A stretch of 64,000 nucleotides of DNA, from contig NZ_CP063832.1 of the NCBI RefSeq assembly GCF_023277925.1, forward strand, positions 4,090,501 through 4,154,500, written 5' to 3'. This DNA comes from Pseudomonas entomophila. Its GTDB lineage: Bacteria; Pseudomonadota; Gammaproteobacteria; Pseudomonadales; Pseudomonadaceae. Below are positions 8,495 to 17,507 of this stretch, piece by piece (position 1 is the first letter of the stretch; every line of letters begins with the position of its first letter). Both the position numbers and the translations under genes were made by a program. The notes beneath the pieces are model-generated. The model was not told where the DNA came from. It did not search any database and saw only the letters and a program-made list of their open reading frames with translations.

Positions 8495-10861
8495 ATGAAG
8501 CGCAGCCTGACCCTGCTGGCGGTGGTGATCGCCGTGGCCGCCGCTGGCACCGGTTACTGGTACGTGCAGGGCAAGCAGCCCCAGCGCGAGGGCGAGGTGG
8601 CCGTCAGCGGCTTGCAGGCGCCAGTCAGCGCACGCTACGACGCCCGCGGCGTGCCGCACCTGCAGGCGCAGAACGAACAGGACCTGTACCGCGCCCTTGG
8701 CTACGTGCACGCCCAGGACCGCTTGTTCCAGATGGAGATCATGCGCCGCCTGGCCCAGGGGGAACTGGCCGAAGTGCTGGGCGAGAAGCTGGTACCCACC
8801 GACACCCTGTTCCGCAGCCTGCGCATCCGTGACCAGGCCGCGTTGATGGTGCAGCGCCTGGACCACCAGTCACCGGCCTGGCAGGCCCTGCAGGCGTACC
8901 TCGACGGCGTCAACCAATGGCAGGCGACGCACCCCAAGCCCATGGAGTTCGACGTCCTCGGCATCCCGAAGCGCCCGTTCACCGCCGAGGACACCCTGAG
9001 CATCGCCGGCTATCTTGCCTACAGTTTCGCCGCAGCGTTTCGCACTGACCCGGCGTTGACCTACATCCGCGACCAGCTCAGCCCCGAGTACCTGAAGATC
9101 TTCGACCTCGACTGGAAGCCCGACGGCGACATCGCCACCCCGCTGGCCGCCACTGACTGGCGCAGCCTCGAACAACTGGCACGGCTGAGCCACGAGGCCC
9201 TTGGCGATGTCGGCATCCCGCAGTTCGAGGGCAGCAATGCCTGGGCCGTGGCCGGTAGCCACACCCGCAGCGGCCGCCCGCTGCTGGCAGGCGACCCGCA
9301 CATCAGCTTCGCTGTGCCGGCGGTGTGGTACGAGGCCGAACTGTCGGCGCCGGGTTTCAACCTGTATGGCTATTTCCAGGCCCTCAACCCATTCGCCCTG
9401 CTCGGCCACAATCGCGATTTCGGCTGGAGCCTGACCATGTTCCAGAACGACGACGTCGACCTGATCGCCGAGAAGACCAACCCGGCCGACCCTGATCAAG
9501 TGATGGTCGATGGCCGCTGGCAGGCGCTGGAGAAGGCCGAGCAGCAGATCGCGGTCAAGGGCCAGGCGCCGGTGACCATCACCCTGCGCCGCTCGCCCCA
9601 TGGCCCGATCGTCAACAGCGTGCTGGGCGACACCGCCGGCCCGGCGCCGATCGCCATGTGGTGGGCGTTCCTCGAAACTGAAAATCCGCTGCTCGACGGT
9701 TTCTACCAGATCAACCGCGCCGACACCCTCGGCAAGATGCGCGAGGCGGCGGCGAAGGTCCAGGCGCCGGGGCTGAACCTGGTGTGGGCCAACGCCCGTG
9801 GCGATATCGGCTGGTGGGCGGCGGCGCGCCTACCGATCCGCCCGGACGGGGTCAACCCGGCGTTCATCCTCGACGGCAGCAGCGGCCAGGCCGCCAAGCC
9901 CGGCTTCTACCCCTTCAGCGTCAACCCGCAGCAGGAGAACCCGGCCAGCGGCTATATCGTCTCGGCCAACTACCAGCCACCGGCCTCGATAGCGATACCC
10001 GGTTACTACAACCTGGCCGACCGTGGTCGCCAGCTCGATCGCCAGCTGAGCAATCCAGACATCAAGTGGGACATCCAGAGCAGCCAGGCCCTGCAGCTCG
10101 ACACCAGCAGCGACTACGGCCCACGTACCCTGGCGCCGCTGCTGGGCACCCTGCGCACGGTCGCCAGCGGTGACGAAGAGAAGGAACTGGTGGAACAACT
10201 GGCCGCCTGGCGCGGCGACTACCCGCTAGACTCCACCAGCGCCACGCTGTTCAACCAGTTCCTCTACGAACTGGCCTTCGCTGCGTTGCACGATGAGCTG
10301 GGTGACACCTGGTTCCCGGTGCTGATCAGCACCCGCGCCATCGATGCCGCCCTGCCGCGCCTGGCCGCCGACGCCGACTCACCCTGGTGGAACACCCGTG
10401 GTGGCAACGAGCGCACCGACCGCGCCGCCATCGTGCGCCAGGCCTGGCAGCGCAGCCTGAAGCACCTGCGCGAGACGCTCGGCAAGGACCCGGCCAGCTG
10501 GCAGTGGGGCAAGGCCCACACCCTCACCCACAACCATCCGTTGGGGATGAAGAAGCCGTTGAACCTGCTGTTCAATGTCGGCCCGTTCGCCGCGCCGGGC
10601 ACCCATGAAGTGCCGAACAACCTTTCGGCGAAGATCGGCCCGGCGCCCTGGCCGGTCACCTATGGGCCTTCGACCCGCCGGGTGGTCGACTTCGGCGACC
10701 CGGGAGCGGCATTGACCATCAACCCAGTCGGGCAGAGTGGCGTGCTGTTCGACAGCCACTACAAGGACCAGGCCGAGGATTACATCGAAGGGCGCTATCA
10801 CAAGACGCGGATGGGGGTGATTCCGGCGCAGAGCACCTTGCGCCTGGTGCCTGGCAAATAA
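8495..10861 (+). CDS. Penicillin acylase family protein (HacB/QuiP-like N-acyl amide hydrolase)
   Basis: The 788-residue Ntn-hydrolase precursor starts with a signal or anchor segment (residues 1-23). The alpha chain contains YVHAQDRLFQMEIMRRL. A short linker leads to the autoprocessing site GSNAWAVAGSHT, where Ser247 would become the N-terminal nucleophile of the beta chain. Downstream blocks such as LLAGDPHI, NDDVDL and HTLTHNHPLG are typical. Gene order between serA and the spu locus parallels P. aeruginosa PA0305 (HacB), an acyl-homoserine-lactone acylase. Cleavage of AHLs is therefore a good hypothesis, not shown by sequence. It probably acts in the periplasm. Confidence 0.85.
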   Translation: MKRSLTLLAVVIAVAAAGTGYWYVQGKQPQREGEVAVSGLQAPVSARYDARGVPHLQAQNEQDLYRALGYVHAQDRLFQMEIMRRLAQGELAEVLGEKLVPTDTLFRSLRIRDQAALMVQRLDHQSPAWQALQAYLDGVNQWQATHPKPMEFDVLGIPKRPFTAEDTLSIAGYLAYSFAAAFRTDPALTYIRDQLSPEYLKIFDLDWKPDGDIATPLAATDWRSLEQLARLSHEALGDVGIPQFEGSNAWAVAGSHTRSGRPLLAGDPHISFAVPAVWYEAELSAPGFNLYGYFQALNPFALLGHNRDFGWSLTMFQNDDVDLIAEKTNPADPDQVMVDGRWQALEKAEQQIAVKGQAPVTITLRRSPHGPIVNSVLGDTAGPAPIAMWWAFLETENPLLDGFYQINRADTLGKMREAAAKVQAPGLNLVWANARGDIGWWAAARLPIRPDGVNPAFILDGSSGQAAKPGFYPFSVNPQQENPASGYIVSANYQPPASIAIPGYYNLADRGRQLDRQLSNPDIKWDIQSSQALQLDTSSDYGPRTLAPLLGTLRTVASGDEEKELVEQLAAWRGDYPLDSTSATLFNQFLYELAFAALHDELGDTWFPVLISTRAIDAALPRLAADADSPWWNTRGGNERTDRAAIVRQAWQRSLKHLRETLGKDPASWQWGKAHTLTHNHPLGMKKPLNLLFNVGPFAAPGTHEVPNNLSAKIGPAPWPVTYGPSTRRVVDFGDPGAALTINPVGQSGVLFDSHYKDQAEDYIEGRYHKTRMGVIPAQSTLRLVPGK

Positions 10862-10882
10862 CGCCCACCGCGTCACGCGATC

Positions 10883-10971
10883 CCTGTAGGAGCGGCTTCA
10901 GCCGCGATCAGCCGCACAGCGGGTGCCATACACCGCGGTGCCCGCATCGCGGCTAAAGCCGCTCCTACAGG
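10883..10971. repeat. REP palindrome pair
   Basis: CTGTAGGAGCGGCTTCAGCCGCG and the inverted CGCGGCTAAAGCCGCTCCTACAGG face each other between the convergent acylase and binding-protein genes. Confidence 0.85.
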
Positions 10972-10981
10972 GGGCCATGGC

Positions 10982-11854
10982 TCAACCCTGCCACTTGCCG
11001 CCTTCGACGATGACGCTCTCCGGCTTGGTGTCATCGCTGAGTTCTTTACGCACGTACTGGTCGTACAGCTTGAGCAGGAACTTCTCCTCGCCCAACTTGG
11101 CCAGCTCGGCGTTCACCCAGTCGCGCAGCTCGGTGTTGCCCTTCTTCACCGCCGGGGCGATCGGCGCCTCGTCACCCAGCAACTGCGGCAATACGCGATA
11201 GCCCGGGTTCTGCTTGGCCCAGCTGAACAGGATCAGGTTGTCCTGGGCATACGCCTCGCCACGGCCGCTGGCCAGGGCAGCCAGGGACTCGGTGTTCTTC
11301 TCGAACTTCAGCAGTTTCCAGTCCGGGTGGTTCTTGGTCAGCCAGATATCGGCGGTGGTGCCGGTGGTGACGATGATGGTCTTGTCGGCCAGGTCGTCGA
11401 GCTTCTGCACCGGGCTACCGTTGGCAACGATGGCCTGCACCGCCACGCGCAAGTTGGGGTTGGTGAAGTCCACCGCTTCTTTGCGCTCGGGGGTGACGGT
11501 CATGTTGGCGAGGATCAGGTCGACCTTGTCGCTCTGCAGGAACGGGATGCGGCTGGCGGGTTCGACGGCGACGAACTCGACCTTGTTCTCGTCGCCCAGC
11601 AGCTCCTTGGCGAAGCGCCGGCCGATATCGGTGTCGAAACCGACGTAGCGGCCGCTTTCGTCGACGAAACCGAACGGTGGCTTGTCGGTGAACACCCCCA
11701 CGATCAGCTTGTCGCGGGCCTTGATGGTTTCCAGGTAGCTGGTGGCCGGCGAGGCGGCGGCGGGCTTGGCCGCGTCTTCGGCTTTGTTGCAGCCGGCCAG
11801 CAGGGCCAGACCAAGCAGTGGAGCGAGCAGTTTGGCGAACGGTGCGGTCTTCAT
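10982..11854 (-). CDS. Amino-acid ABC transporter substrate-binding lipoprotein (cystine-type)
   Basis: The 290-residue SBP_bac_3 protein is exported by a lipoprotein signal with lipobox LLAGC (Cys22). The two-lobe fold is complete: KLIVGVFTDKPPFGFVDESGRYVGFDTDIGRRFAKEL, then ANMTVTPERKEAVDFTNP, the lobe-2 segment TIIVTTGTTADIWL, and a C-terminal ELRDWVNAELAKLG. It is last in a four-gene operon and overlaps the ATPase gene by 4 bases. The family and the neighbouring sulfur genes suggest cystine or a related sulfur amino acid as ligand; this is inference. Confidence 0.85.
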   Translation of the reverse strand: MKTAPFAKLLAPLLGLALLAGCNKAEDAAKPAAASPATSYLETIKARDKLIVGVFTDKPPFGFVDESGRYVGFDTDIGRRFAKELLGDENKVEFVAVEPASRIPFLQSDKVDLILANMTVTPERKEAVDFTNPNLRVAVQAIVANGSPVQKLDDLADKTIIVTTGTTADIWLTKNHPDWKLLKFEKNTESLAALASGRGEAYAQDNLILFSWAKQNPGYRVLPQLLGDEAPIAPAVKKGNTELRDWVNAELAKLGEEKFLLKLYDQYVRKELSDDTKPESVIVEGGKWQG

Positions 11855-12636
11855 GACAGTTCCTTGTGCAGTGACTTGGGCAGTGACTTGGGCAGGCTTT
11901 CGACGAACGAGAACTTCTCCAGGAACTGCTGCGCACGTGCGCTTCGCGGTTGGGTGAAGAAGCGCTCGGGGTCATTCTGTTCAAGGATCCTGCCGGCCTC
12001 CATGAACACGATGCGGTCGGCCACCGCGCGGGCGAAGGCCATTTCGTGGGTGACGATGAGCAGGGTCATGCCGTCGCGGGCCAGGCCCTGGATCACCTGC
12101 AGCACCTCCTTGACCATCTCCGGGTCGAGGGCGGCGGTGACTTCGTCGAACAGCATTACCTGGGGGTTCATGCACAGCGAGCGGACGATGGCGATGCGCT
12201 GCTGCTGGCCACCGGAAAGCTGCCGGGGGAAGGCGTCGCGCTTGTCCAGCAGCCCCACCCGCGCCAGCAGCGCCTCGGCCTGGGCCTGGGCTTCACGGCG
12301 TTCGCGCTTTTGCACCTTGAGCGGGCCCAGCAGCAGGTTGTCGAGCACGCTCATATGGCCGAACAGGTGGTAGCTCTGAAACACCATGCCGACCCGCTGG
12401 CGCACCTGGCGCCAGTCGGTGCGCGGGTCGAGCAGTTCCTGGCCGTCGAGGCGCAGGCTGCCGCCCTGGGCCTCCTCCAGCCCGTTGAGGCAGCGCAGCA
12501 GGGTGCTCTTGCCGCAGCCGCTGGGGCCGAGGATCACCACCACCTCGCCGGCCCGCACCTGCAGGTCGACATCCTTGAGCACCTGGTGCTCGCCGAAGAA
12601 TTTGTTGAAACCCTGGAATTCGATCAATGCGTTCAT
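11851..12636 (-). CDS. Polar amino-acid ABC transporter ATP-binding protein
   Basis: The 261-residue ATPase of the GlnQ/TcyN type shows Walker A GPSGCGKS (residues 37-44), Q-loop, signature LSGGQQQR, Walker B VMLFDEVTAALDP and the H-loop in IVTHEMAFA. The open frame extends upstream, but MNALIEF is the true start because it overlaps the permease stop in the ATGA arrangement (12633-12636). It powers the importer formed by the two upstream permeases and the downstream lipoprotein. Confidence 0.92.
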   Translation of the reverse strand: MNALIEFQGFNKFFGEHQVLKDVDLQVRAGEVVVILGPSGCGKSTLLRCLNGLEEAQGGSLRLDGQELLDPRTDWRQVRQRVGMVFQSYHLFGHMSVLDNLLLGPLKVQKRERREAQAQAEALLARVGLLDKRDAFPRQLSGGQQQRIAIVRSLCMNPQVMLFDEVTAALDPEMVKEVLQVIQGLARDGMTLLIVTHEMAFARAVADRIVFMEAGRILEQNDPERFFTQPRSARAQQFLEKFSFVESLPKSLPKSLHKELS

Positions 12637-13292
12637 GGCTGGGCCCAGCGGCGTTCCAGCACGCGCGAGGCGGCGGAAAGCGGATAGCAGACGAGGAAGA
12701 AGAACAGGAACAGCGCGCCGTAGATCAGCACCGACTCGTAGGTGCGTTCGATGATCTGCTGGCCAACCTTGATGACGTCGACCACACCGATCAGCACCGC
12801 CAGCGAGCTGGTCTTGATGATGCGCGTGTAGAGGTTGATGGTCGGCGGGGTCATGCGCTTGAGTGCCTGGGGTAGCAGCACGTAGCCATACAGCTGCCAG
12901 CCGCCCAGGCCGATCGACAGCCCTGCCTCGCGCTGCCCGCGGGGCAGCGATTGCAGGGCGCCGCGCACCACCTCGCCCACCTCGCTGGCGCCCCACAGGC
13001 CGAGTACCAGCACCGCACACCAGAAGCTGGGGATGCTCAGGCCGAAGAAGATCGGCAGCCCGAAGAACACCAGGTACAGCCAGACCAGCACCGGAATCGC
13101 CCGGAACAGCTCCAGGTAGACCTGCAACAGGATGTTCAGCGCCCGATTGCCGAGGGTGGCCAGCACGCCATAGAGCACGCCGCCCAAGGTGGCGAACAGG
13201 ATGCCCAAGGCCGAGATCGCCAGGGTCTGTACCGCGCCTGCAGCCAGTTGCGGCAGCGACACCAGCAGCAGCTCAATGCCCGAACTGGCCAT
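12633..13292 (-). CDS. Amino-acid ABC transporter permease (second subunit)
   Basis: The 219-residue HisM/GlnP-type permease has about five membrane segments and the cytoplasmic coupling EAA loop at GLSIGLGGWQLYGYVLLPQALKRMTP. It overlaps the upstream permease by 20 bases and the downstream ATPase by 4, so the operon is tightly coupled. The two permeases are paralogues and probably form a heterodimer. Confidence 0.9.
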   Translation of the reverse strand: MASSGIELLLVSLPQLAAGAVQTLAISALGILFATLGGVLYGVLATLGNRALNILLQVYLELFRAIPVLVWLYLVFFGLPIFFGLSIPSFWCAVLVLGLWGASEVGEVVRGALQSLPRGQREAGLSIGLGGWQLYGYVLLPQALKRMTPPTINLYTRIIKTSSLAVLIGVVDVIKVGQQIIERTYESVLIYGALFLFFFLVCYPLSAASRVLERRWAQP

Positions 13293-13938
13293 GTTGCAGC
13301 CTCCTTTCCAGATAGCGCAGCAACAGCGACAGCGGCAGGAAGATCAGCACGCAGAGCAGGGTCAGCACGGCAAGCATCTCGTAGGTCTTGTAGTACAGGG
13401 CGATGTAGTTCTTGGTGGTGTAGAGGATCTCCGGCACCGCCACCGCCGAGACCACGGTGGTTTCCTTGAGCAGGAACACGAAGTTGGCGAACAGCGCCGG
13501 CAGGCTGAGGATGCCGGCCTGGGGCAGGATCACATGACGCAGCAGCTGCCCTTCGGAGAGGCCGATGGAGCGCCCGGACTCCAATTGCGCACGCGGCACG
13601 GCTTCCACGCCGGCGCGCAGCACCTCGGTAAGGTAGGCGCCGCCCATGAAGGTCATGGTGATGATCGCCGCGGTGAAGCCGGACACCTTCAACCCCAGGC
13701 TCGGCAGGGCGAAGTAGACGAAGAACAGCTGGATCAGCAGCGGCGTGTTGCGGGCAAGCTCCACGTAGCCCTGGACCAGGCGACGCAGGTAGGGCGTGCG
13801 CAACACCAGGATGGTGGCGTTGATCAGCGCGACCAGCATCGAGGTGGCAATGGCGATCAGCCCGACTTGCAGGGTCACCCCCACGGCCTTGAAGAACGCG
13901 GGCAATGTGCTAAGCATGAAGGCGGTGTCGAAGCTCAT
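13273..13938 (-). CDS. Amino-acid ABC transporter permease (first subunit)
   Basis: The 221-residue permease starts at MSFDTAF; the 37 codons upstream in frame look like leader DNA. It has HisM/GlnP-type membrane segments, with the family motif ELARNTPLLIQLFFVYF and the coupling loop SGRSIGLSEGQLLRHVILPQA. It is the first gene of the operon. A strong AT-rich dyad at 14064-14095 lies about 125 bases upstream and may be the control region. Confidence 0.9.
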   Translation of the reverse strand: MSFDTAFMLSTLPAFFKAVGVTLQVGLIAIATSMLVALINATILVLRTPYLRRLVQGYVELARNTPLLIQLFFVYFALPSLGLKVSGFTAAIITMTFMGGAYLTEVLRAGVEAVPRAQLESGRSIGLSEGQLLRHVILPQAGILSLPALFANFVFLLKETTVVSAVAVPEILYTTKNYIALYYKTYEMLAVLTLLCVLIFLPLSLLLRYLERRLQHGQFGH

Positions 13939-14063
13939 GGAAAGGGCCTCGGCACGGGGGTTTGAAGGTATGGCATGGGAAGGTTCCAGCTCGGCGCGAG
14001 GGTCGCTCGACGTCCTTGTACAGAGTGATGGCGCTGTGCCGGTAAGCACGATTTGCAGACTTT

Positions 14064-14095
14064 AAAGGTATAAAAAAGCTTTTATAAATACCTTT
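14064..14095. promoter_or_regulatory. AT-rich dyad upstream of the amino-acid ABC operon
   Basis: AAAGGTAT (14064-14071) and ATACCTTT (14088-14095) are a perfect inverted repeat, and the sequence between them (ATAAAA...TTTTAT) extends the symmetry. It stands out from the GC-rich surroundings. It fits a regulator operator, perhaps for a CysB-type LysR protein, or a promoter. Confidence 0.5.
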
Positions 14096-14230
14096 ATCGC
14101 ATATCGATATCACCCTTCGAAATTCTCGGAAATTTCCTTCATTACAAAGGGATCTTTCTGGGTAAACCCCTTTCAAAAGAGTTTCAGACTGCGACCTGCA
14201 TGCCCCATCAGACCTACAAGGACGATAAAG

Positions 14231-14314
14231 ATGAACAGCCCCTGCTCTCCCGCCTCGAATGAACAACTGCTTTGGTTGCTGGCATTGCGCCGGGCACTGG
14301 CCAGCCAGCGCTGA
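14231..14314 (+). CDS. Possible 27-residue peptide (leader-like small ORF)
   Basis: ATG at 14231 is preceded by AAGGA about ten bases upstream and opens a frame reading MNSPCSPASNEQLL followed by WLLALRRALASQR. A Cys near the start and a Leu-rich amphipathic end are visible. It lies between the amino-acid ABC operon and metQ. It could be a translated leader or chance; I know no family for it. Confidence 0.3.
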   Translation: MNSPCSPASNEQLLWLLALRRALASQR

Positions 14315-14321
14315 CCCCCAC

Positions 14322-14410
14322 CTGTGGGAGCGGGTTTAGCGGCGAAAGAGATACCGCGGTGCCTGGCACCCGCTTTGCGGGTGTTCGCCGGCAAAGCCGG
14401 CTCCTACAGG
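14322..14410. repeat. REP palindrome pair (divergent types)
   Basis: CTGTGGGAGCGGGTTTAGCGGCGAA on the left pairs only partly with GTTCGCCGGCAAAGCCGGCTCCTACAG on the right, so two REP variants flank a short GC-rich hairpin. Confidence 0.75.
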
Positions 14411-14435
14411 TTTGCGGTTGGGCAGACCCTGCCAA

Positions 14436-14468
14436 TAAAAAAACCGACGCAATTTGCGTCGGTTTTTT
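14436..14468 (-). terminator. Rho-independent terminator downstream of metQ
   Basis: AAACCGACGCAA and TTGCGTCGGTTT form a perfect 12-bp stem flanked by A- and T-runs. It sits 26 bases past the metQ stop and would terminate that minus-strand gene; it is symmetrical enough to work both ways. Confidence 0.9.
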
Positions 14469-14493
14469 GTTCAGGTTTAAGTCGTGCCGCGTA

Positions 14494-15279
14494 TCAGAAC
14501 GCCGGCAGTACCGCGCCCTGGTACTTCTTGGCGATGAATGCCTTCACCTCGGGGCTGGTCAGCGCCTTGGCCAGTTTCTGGATGGCCGCGCTGTCCTTGT
14601 TGTCCGGGCGGGCCACCAGGAAGTTCACGTACGGCGAGTCACTGCCTTCGATCACCAGGGCGTCCTTGGCCGGGTTCAGGCCAGCTTCCAGGGCGTAGTT
14701 GGTGTTGATCATGTCCAGGTCGACCTGGTCCAGCACGCGCGGCAGCATGGCCGATTCCAGCTCGCGGAACTTGAGCTTCTTCGGGTTCTCGGCGATGTCT
14801 TTCGGGGTGGCCAGGGCGTTCTTCGGATCCTTCAGGGTGATCAGGCCAGCTTTCTGCAGCAGGAGCAGGGCACGGCCGCTGTTGCTGCCTTCGTTGGGGA
14901 TGGCGACGGTGGCGCCTTCCTTCAGCTCAGCCAGGCTCTTGACCTTCTTCGAGTAGCCACCGAACGGCTCGACGTGCACGCCGATCACGGTTTCCAGGTG
15001 GGTGCCCTTGCCTTCGTTGAAGTTCTTCAGGTACGGCAGGGTCTGGAAGTAGTTGGCGTCCAGGCGCTTCTGGTCGACTTGCACGTTGGGCTGGACGTAG
15101 TCGGTGAAGACCTTGATTTCCAGGTCCACGCCTTCCTTGGCCAGGGTCGGCTTGATCAGTTCGAGGATTTCGGCGTGCGGCACGGGCGTGGCGGCGACCA
15201 CCAGTTTTTCAGCGGCGTTGGCGAAGCCCGTGAACGACAGGGCGGCAGCCAGGGCGGTGGTCAGCAGGGTCTTTTTCAT
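14494..15279 (-). CDS. metQ: MetQ/NlpA family ABC transporter substrate-binding protein (solitary)
   Basis: The 261-residue protein has a signal peptide ending ANA and the NlpA-family pattern: TPVPHAEILELIKPTLAKEG, LEIKVFTDYVQPNVQVDQKRLDANYFQ, ALLLLQKAGLITLKD, and INTNYALEAGLNPAKDAL. The start MKKTLL has AAGGATC upstream. It would bind D/L-methionine or a related sulfur compound in the periplasm. MetN and MetI partners are not nearby, so it must share an importer encoded elsewhere. There is no lipobox cysteine, unlike many MetQ proteins. Confidence 0.88.
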   Translation of the reverse strand: MKKTLLTTALAAALSFTGFANAAEKLVVAATPVPHAEILELIKPTLAKEGVDLEIKVFTDYVQPNVQVDQKRLDANYFQTLPYLKNFNEGKGTHLETVIGVHVEPFGGYSKKVKSLAELKEGATVAIPNEGSNSGRALLLLQKAGLITLKDPKNALATPKDIAENPKKLKFRELESAMLPRVLDQVDLDMINTNYALEAGLNPAKDALVIEGSDSPYVNFLVARPDNKDSAAIQKLAKALTSPEVKAFIAKKYQGAVLPAF

Positions 15280-15461
15280 GGTGATCCTTGTTCTATAGCT
15301 GGGCCATCGCAGATGGCGACGTCGGGTGCCCATCCGTTCGGGTGGGCGTGAAACGGACAATACCGATTATTTTTATTCCGTAACAATATCTTTTGATTAG
15401 CTGCTTATTCCAAAAACAACTGGCCATCATGGCCTTTGGTCATGAGCGATAGCGCGCCGCT

Positions 15462-16409
15462 CTAAGGCGCGGTTTCATCCAGTCGCGCCAGGGCTTCGTT
15501 CAGCAGCCGGCGCAGTTCACCAAGGGTCTGCGCTTCGCCGCCACGACGAAGCTGATCCAACTGTCGCGCCAGGCTGGCCAGGGGGGCGATGTCTGGCAGA
15601 TCGAGGTGCTCCGGAAGGATTTCATCACCGTCGCTGACCAGCAGAGCAAAGTGGATGACGTTCTCCAGCTCGCGGGTGTTGCCCGGCCAGGCATGGGCTT
15701 CCAGCGCCTGCTGCGCCGCCTCGCTGATCAGAGGCACCGAGCGGTCCAGGCGCACGCTGTAGATACCGACGAAGTATTCAGCCAAGGGCAGGATATCGCC
15801 GACCCGGTCGCGCAGCGCCGGCAGTTCCAGCTCGCCCTCATGCAGGTAGTGGTACAGCCGCTCGTTGAAGCGGCCGGCCCGCACCGCCTGGGCCAGGTCG
15901 ATGCTCGACGCGGCGACCAGCCGCACATCCACCGCCTGGGCCTGGGTGGCACCGACACGGGTCACTTCACGGTTCTCCAGCGCCGCCAGCAGCTTGCCCT
16001 GGATCGCCAGGGGCAGGTCGGCGATCTCGTCCAGGTACAGCGTGCCGCCGTTGGCCGAACCGAACCAACCGGCCCGGCTGCTGGCGGTGCCGCCCTGGGT
16101 ACCGGCGCTGTAGCCGAACAGTTCGGCGTCGGCGTAGGTCGGGCTGATGGCCGCGCAGTTGACCGAAACGAACAACCCACCACGATCACTGGCGCGGTGG
16201 ATCTGCCGGGCCAGCAACTCCTTGCCGGTGCCTGTCTCGCCACGGATCAGCACCGGCAACGGTTGCGGCGCCAGGCGCTCGAGGGCCCGGCGCAGCGCCT
16301 GCGAGCGCTCGTCGACGAACACCAGCGCCTTGGCGCGGATGCTCAGTGGGCTCTTGTCCAGCTCGGGGAAGGTCAGCAGCGGCTGGCCGAAAGGGCTGTG
16401 AAACGTCAT
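15462..16409 (-). CDS. Sigma-54-activator-like AAA+ protein lacking GAFTGA and a DNA-binding domain
   Basis: The 315-residue protein is essentially one AAA+ domain of the NtrC class: Walker A GETGTGKE, FVSVNCAAI, NGGTLYLDEIADLP (Walker B), RLYHYL and WPGNTRELENVI. There is no receiver or GAF domain. The C-terminus stops after a short helical stretch without a clear Fis-type helix-turn-helix. Where GAFTGA should follow ELFGY the sequence is SAGTQGGTASSRAGWFG. I start at MTFHSP, which has GGAG upstream. It resembles activators near sulfur-acquisition genes. It lies 182 bases upstream of metQ on the same strand and 64 bases downstream of the hydrolase. Confidence 0.75.
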   Translation of the reverse strand: MTFHSPFGQPLLTFPELDKSPLSIRAKALVFVDERSQALRRALERLAPQPLPVLIRGETGTGKELLARQIHRASDRGGLFVSVNCAAISPTYADAELFGYSAGTQGGTASSRAGWFGSANGGTLYLDEIADLPLAIQGKLLAALENREVTRVGATQAQAVDVRLVAASSIDLAQAVRAGRFNERLYHYLHEGELELPALRDRVGDILPLAEYFVGIYSVRLDRSVPLISEAAQQALEAHAWPGNTRELENVIHFALLVSDGDEILPEHLDLPDIAPLASLARQLDQLRRGGEAQTLGELRRLLNEALARLDETAP

Positions 16410-16473
16410 GGAATACTCCCGCCCCGACCGCAAGCGGCCGAGGCTCAAGGCAATGCTGTGGATAAGTGCCGAA

Positions 16474-17055
16474 TCAGGCGCGGCGCAGCGCGCGCTGGTC
16501 GATCCGTGCCTGCAGGCGATAGAGGTAGGCGAAGCCCTGTTCCCAACGCTCATGGCCGGACTTGACGTTGATATGCCCGGCATTGGTCAGCAACCCCGCC
16601 TCGGCCCCCCAGGCACTCGCCAGGTGCAGCGCACGGGGCACGCTCACTGCCGGGTCGTTGTCGGAGCTGACTACCTGGCTGGGGAACGGCAGCGCCTGCA
16701 ACGGAATCGGCGCGAAGTTGCGCAGGGCCGGCGCGCAGGTCGGGCGTTCGACGTCGGCCGGCGCCACCAGCAGCGCGCCACGCACCCGGCGCAGCAGCTC
16801 GGGGCTGGCATGCGCGGCCCAGTGGGCGACGGTAATGCAGCCCAGGCTGTGGGCGATGAGAATCACCGGCGAGCGTTCGGCGGCAATCGCCTGCTCCAGG
16901 GCCTGCACCCAATCACGCCGCTGCGGGGTCAGCCAGTCGTGCTGCTCGACCCGGGCGCTGTTGGGCAGGCTGCGCTGCCAGTGACTTTGCCAATGGTTGT
17001 CTGGCGATCCTTGCCAGCCCGGCACAATCAGGTAACGAATCGACTCATTGCGCAT
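16474..17055 (-). CDS. RBBP9/YdeN family alpha/beta hydrolase
   Basis: The 193-residue protein starts with YLIVPGWQGSPDNHWQSHWQ, characteristic of the Ser_hydrolase (RBBP9/YdeN) family. The nucleophile is in IAHSLGC, the acid probably in SSDNDPAVS, and the His in TNAGHINVKSG. Substrate is unknown. It is 64 bases upstream of the AAA+ gene on the same strand and is likely first in that transcript. Confidence 0.85.
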   Translation of the reverse strand: MRNESIRYLIVPGWQGSPDNHWQSHWQRSLPNSARVEQHDWLTPQRRDWVQALEQAIAAERSPVILIAHSLGCITVAHWAAHASPELLRRVRGALLVAPADVERPTCAPALRNFAPIPLQALPFPSQVVSSDNDPAVSVPRALHLASAWGAEAGLLTNAGHINVKSGHERWEQGFAYLYRLQARIDQRALRRA

Positions 17056-17443
17056 GGGGACGCCTCCAAGGTGTTTGCGTGCTTGGGGGCCAGTATAGGG
17101 AGGGGAGATCTAGCGTAAAGGAATAAGAAGCTATTTATTAATAACCAAAAAGCAATTTTTCTCTACGCGCTGGGTGGGTCTTGATGGCGACCAGGTGCTC
17201 GCCTGAGGATTTGTAGTGATGCGCAAATCGAGCGCCGCGCGGGCGGCGCTCTATCTGATAGGCGCTGAAGATTCTGTGGCTGGCCCTCTCACCCACAACG
17301 CCAATCAGAAATGAATCCCCAACCCCCCACGAACCACCAAAAAATCAGATTAAACCCCTTCCTTGTAGTCCATTTCCCAAACATACTCCCGCCGCCTTTT
17401 TTCCGTTGCGGCTGCTCTGGGAGCGCTCTAGTCTCGGCAAGTC
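17056..17443. other. Intergenic stretch with promoter-like AT tract and one hairpin
   Basis: The left part contains an AT-rich stretch (about 17125-17165) suited to the promoter of the minus-strand hydrolase/AAA+ pair. GAGCGCCGC and GGCGGCGCTC form a strong hairpin at 17230-17251 without a T-run. No coding potential was seen in the rest. Confidence 0.5.
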
Positions 17444-17507
17444 GTTGCATATCAACGACACAGCTTTGACAGGCTGCGACGGTAAGTCATATGCGGTTCG
17501 TCTTCAT

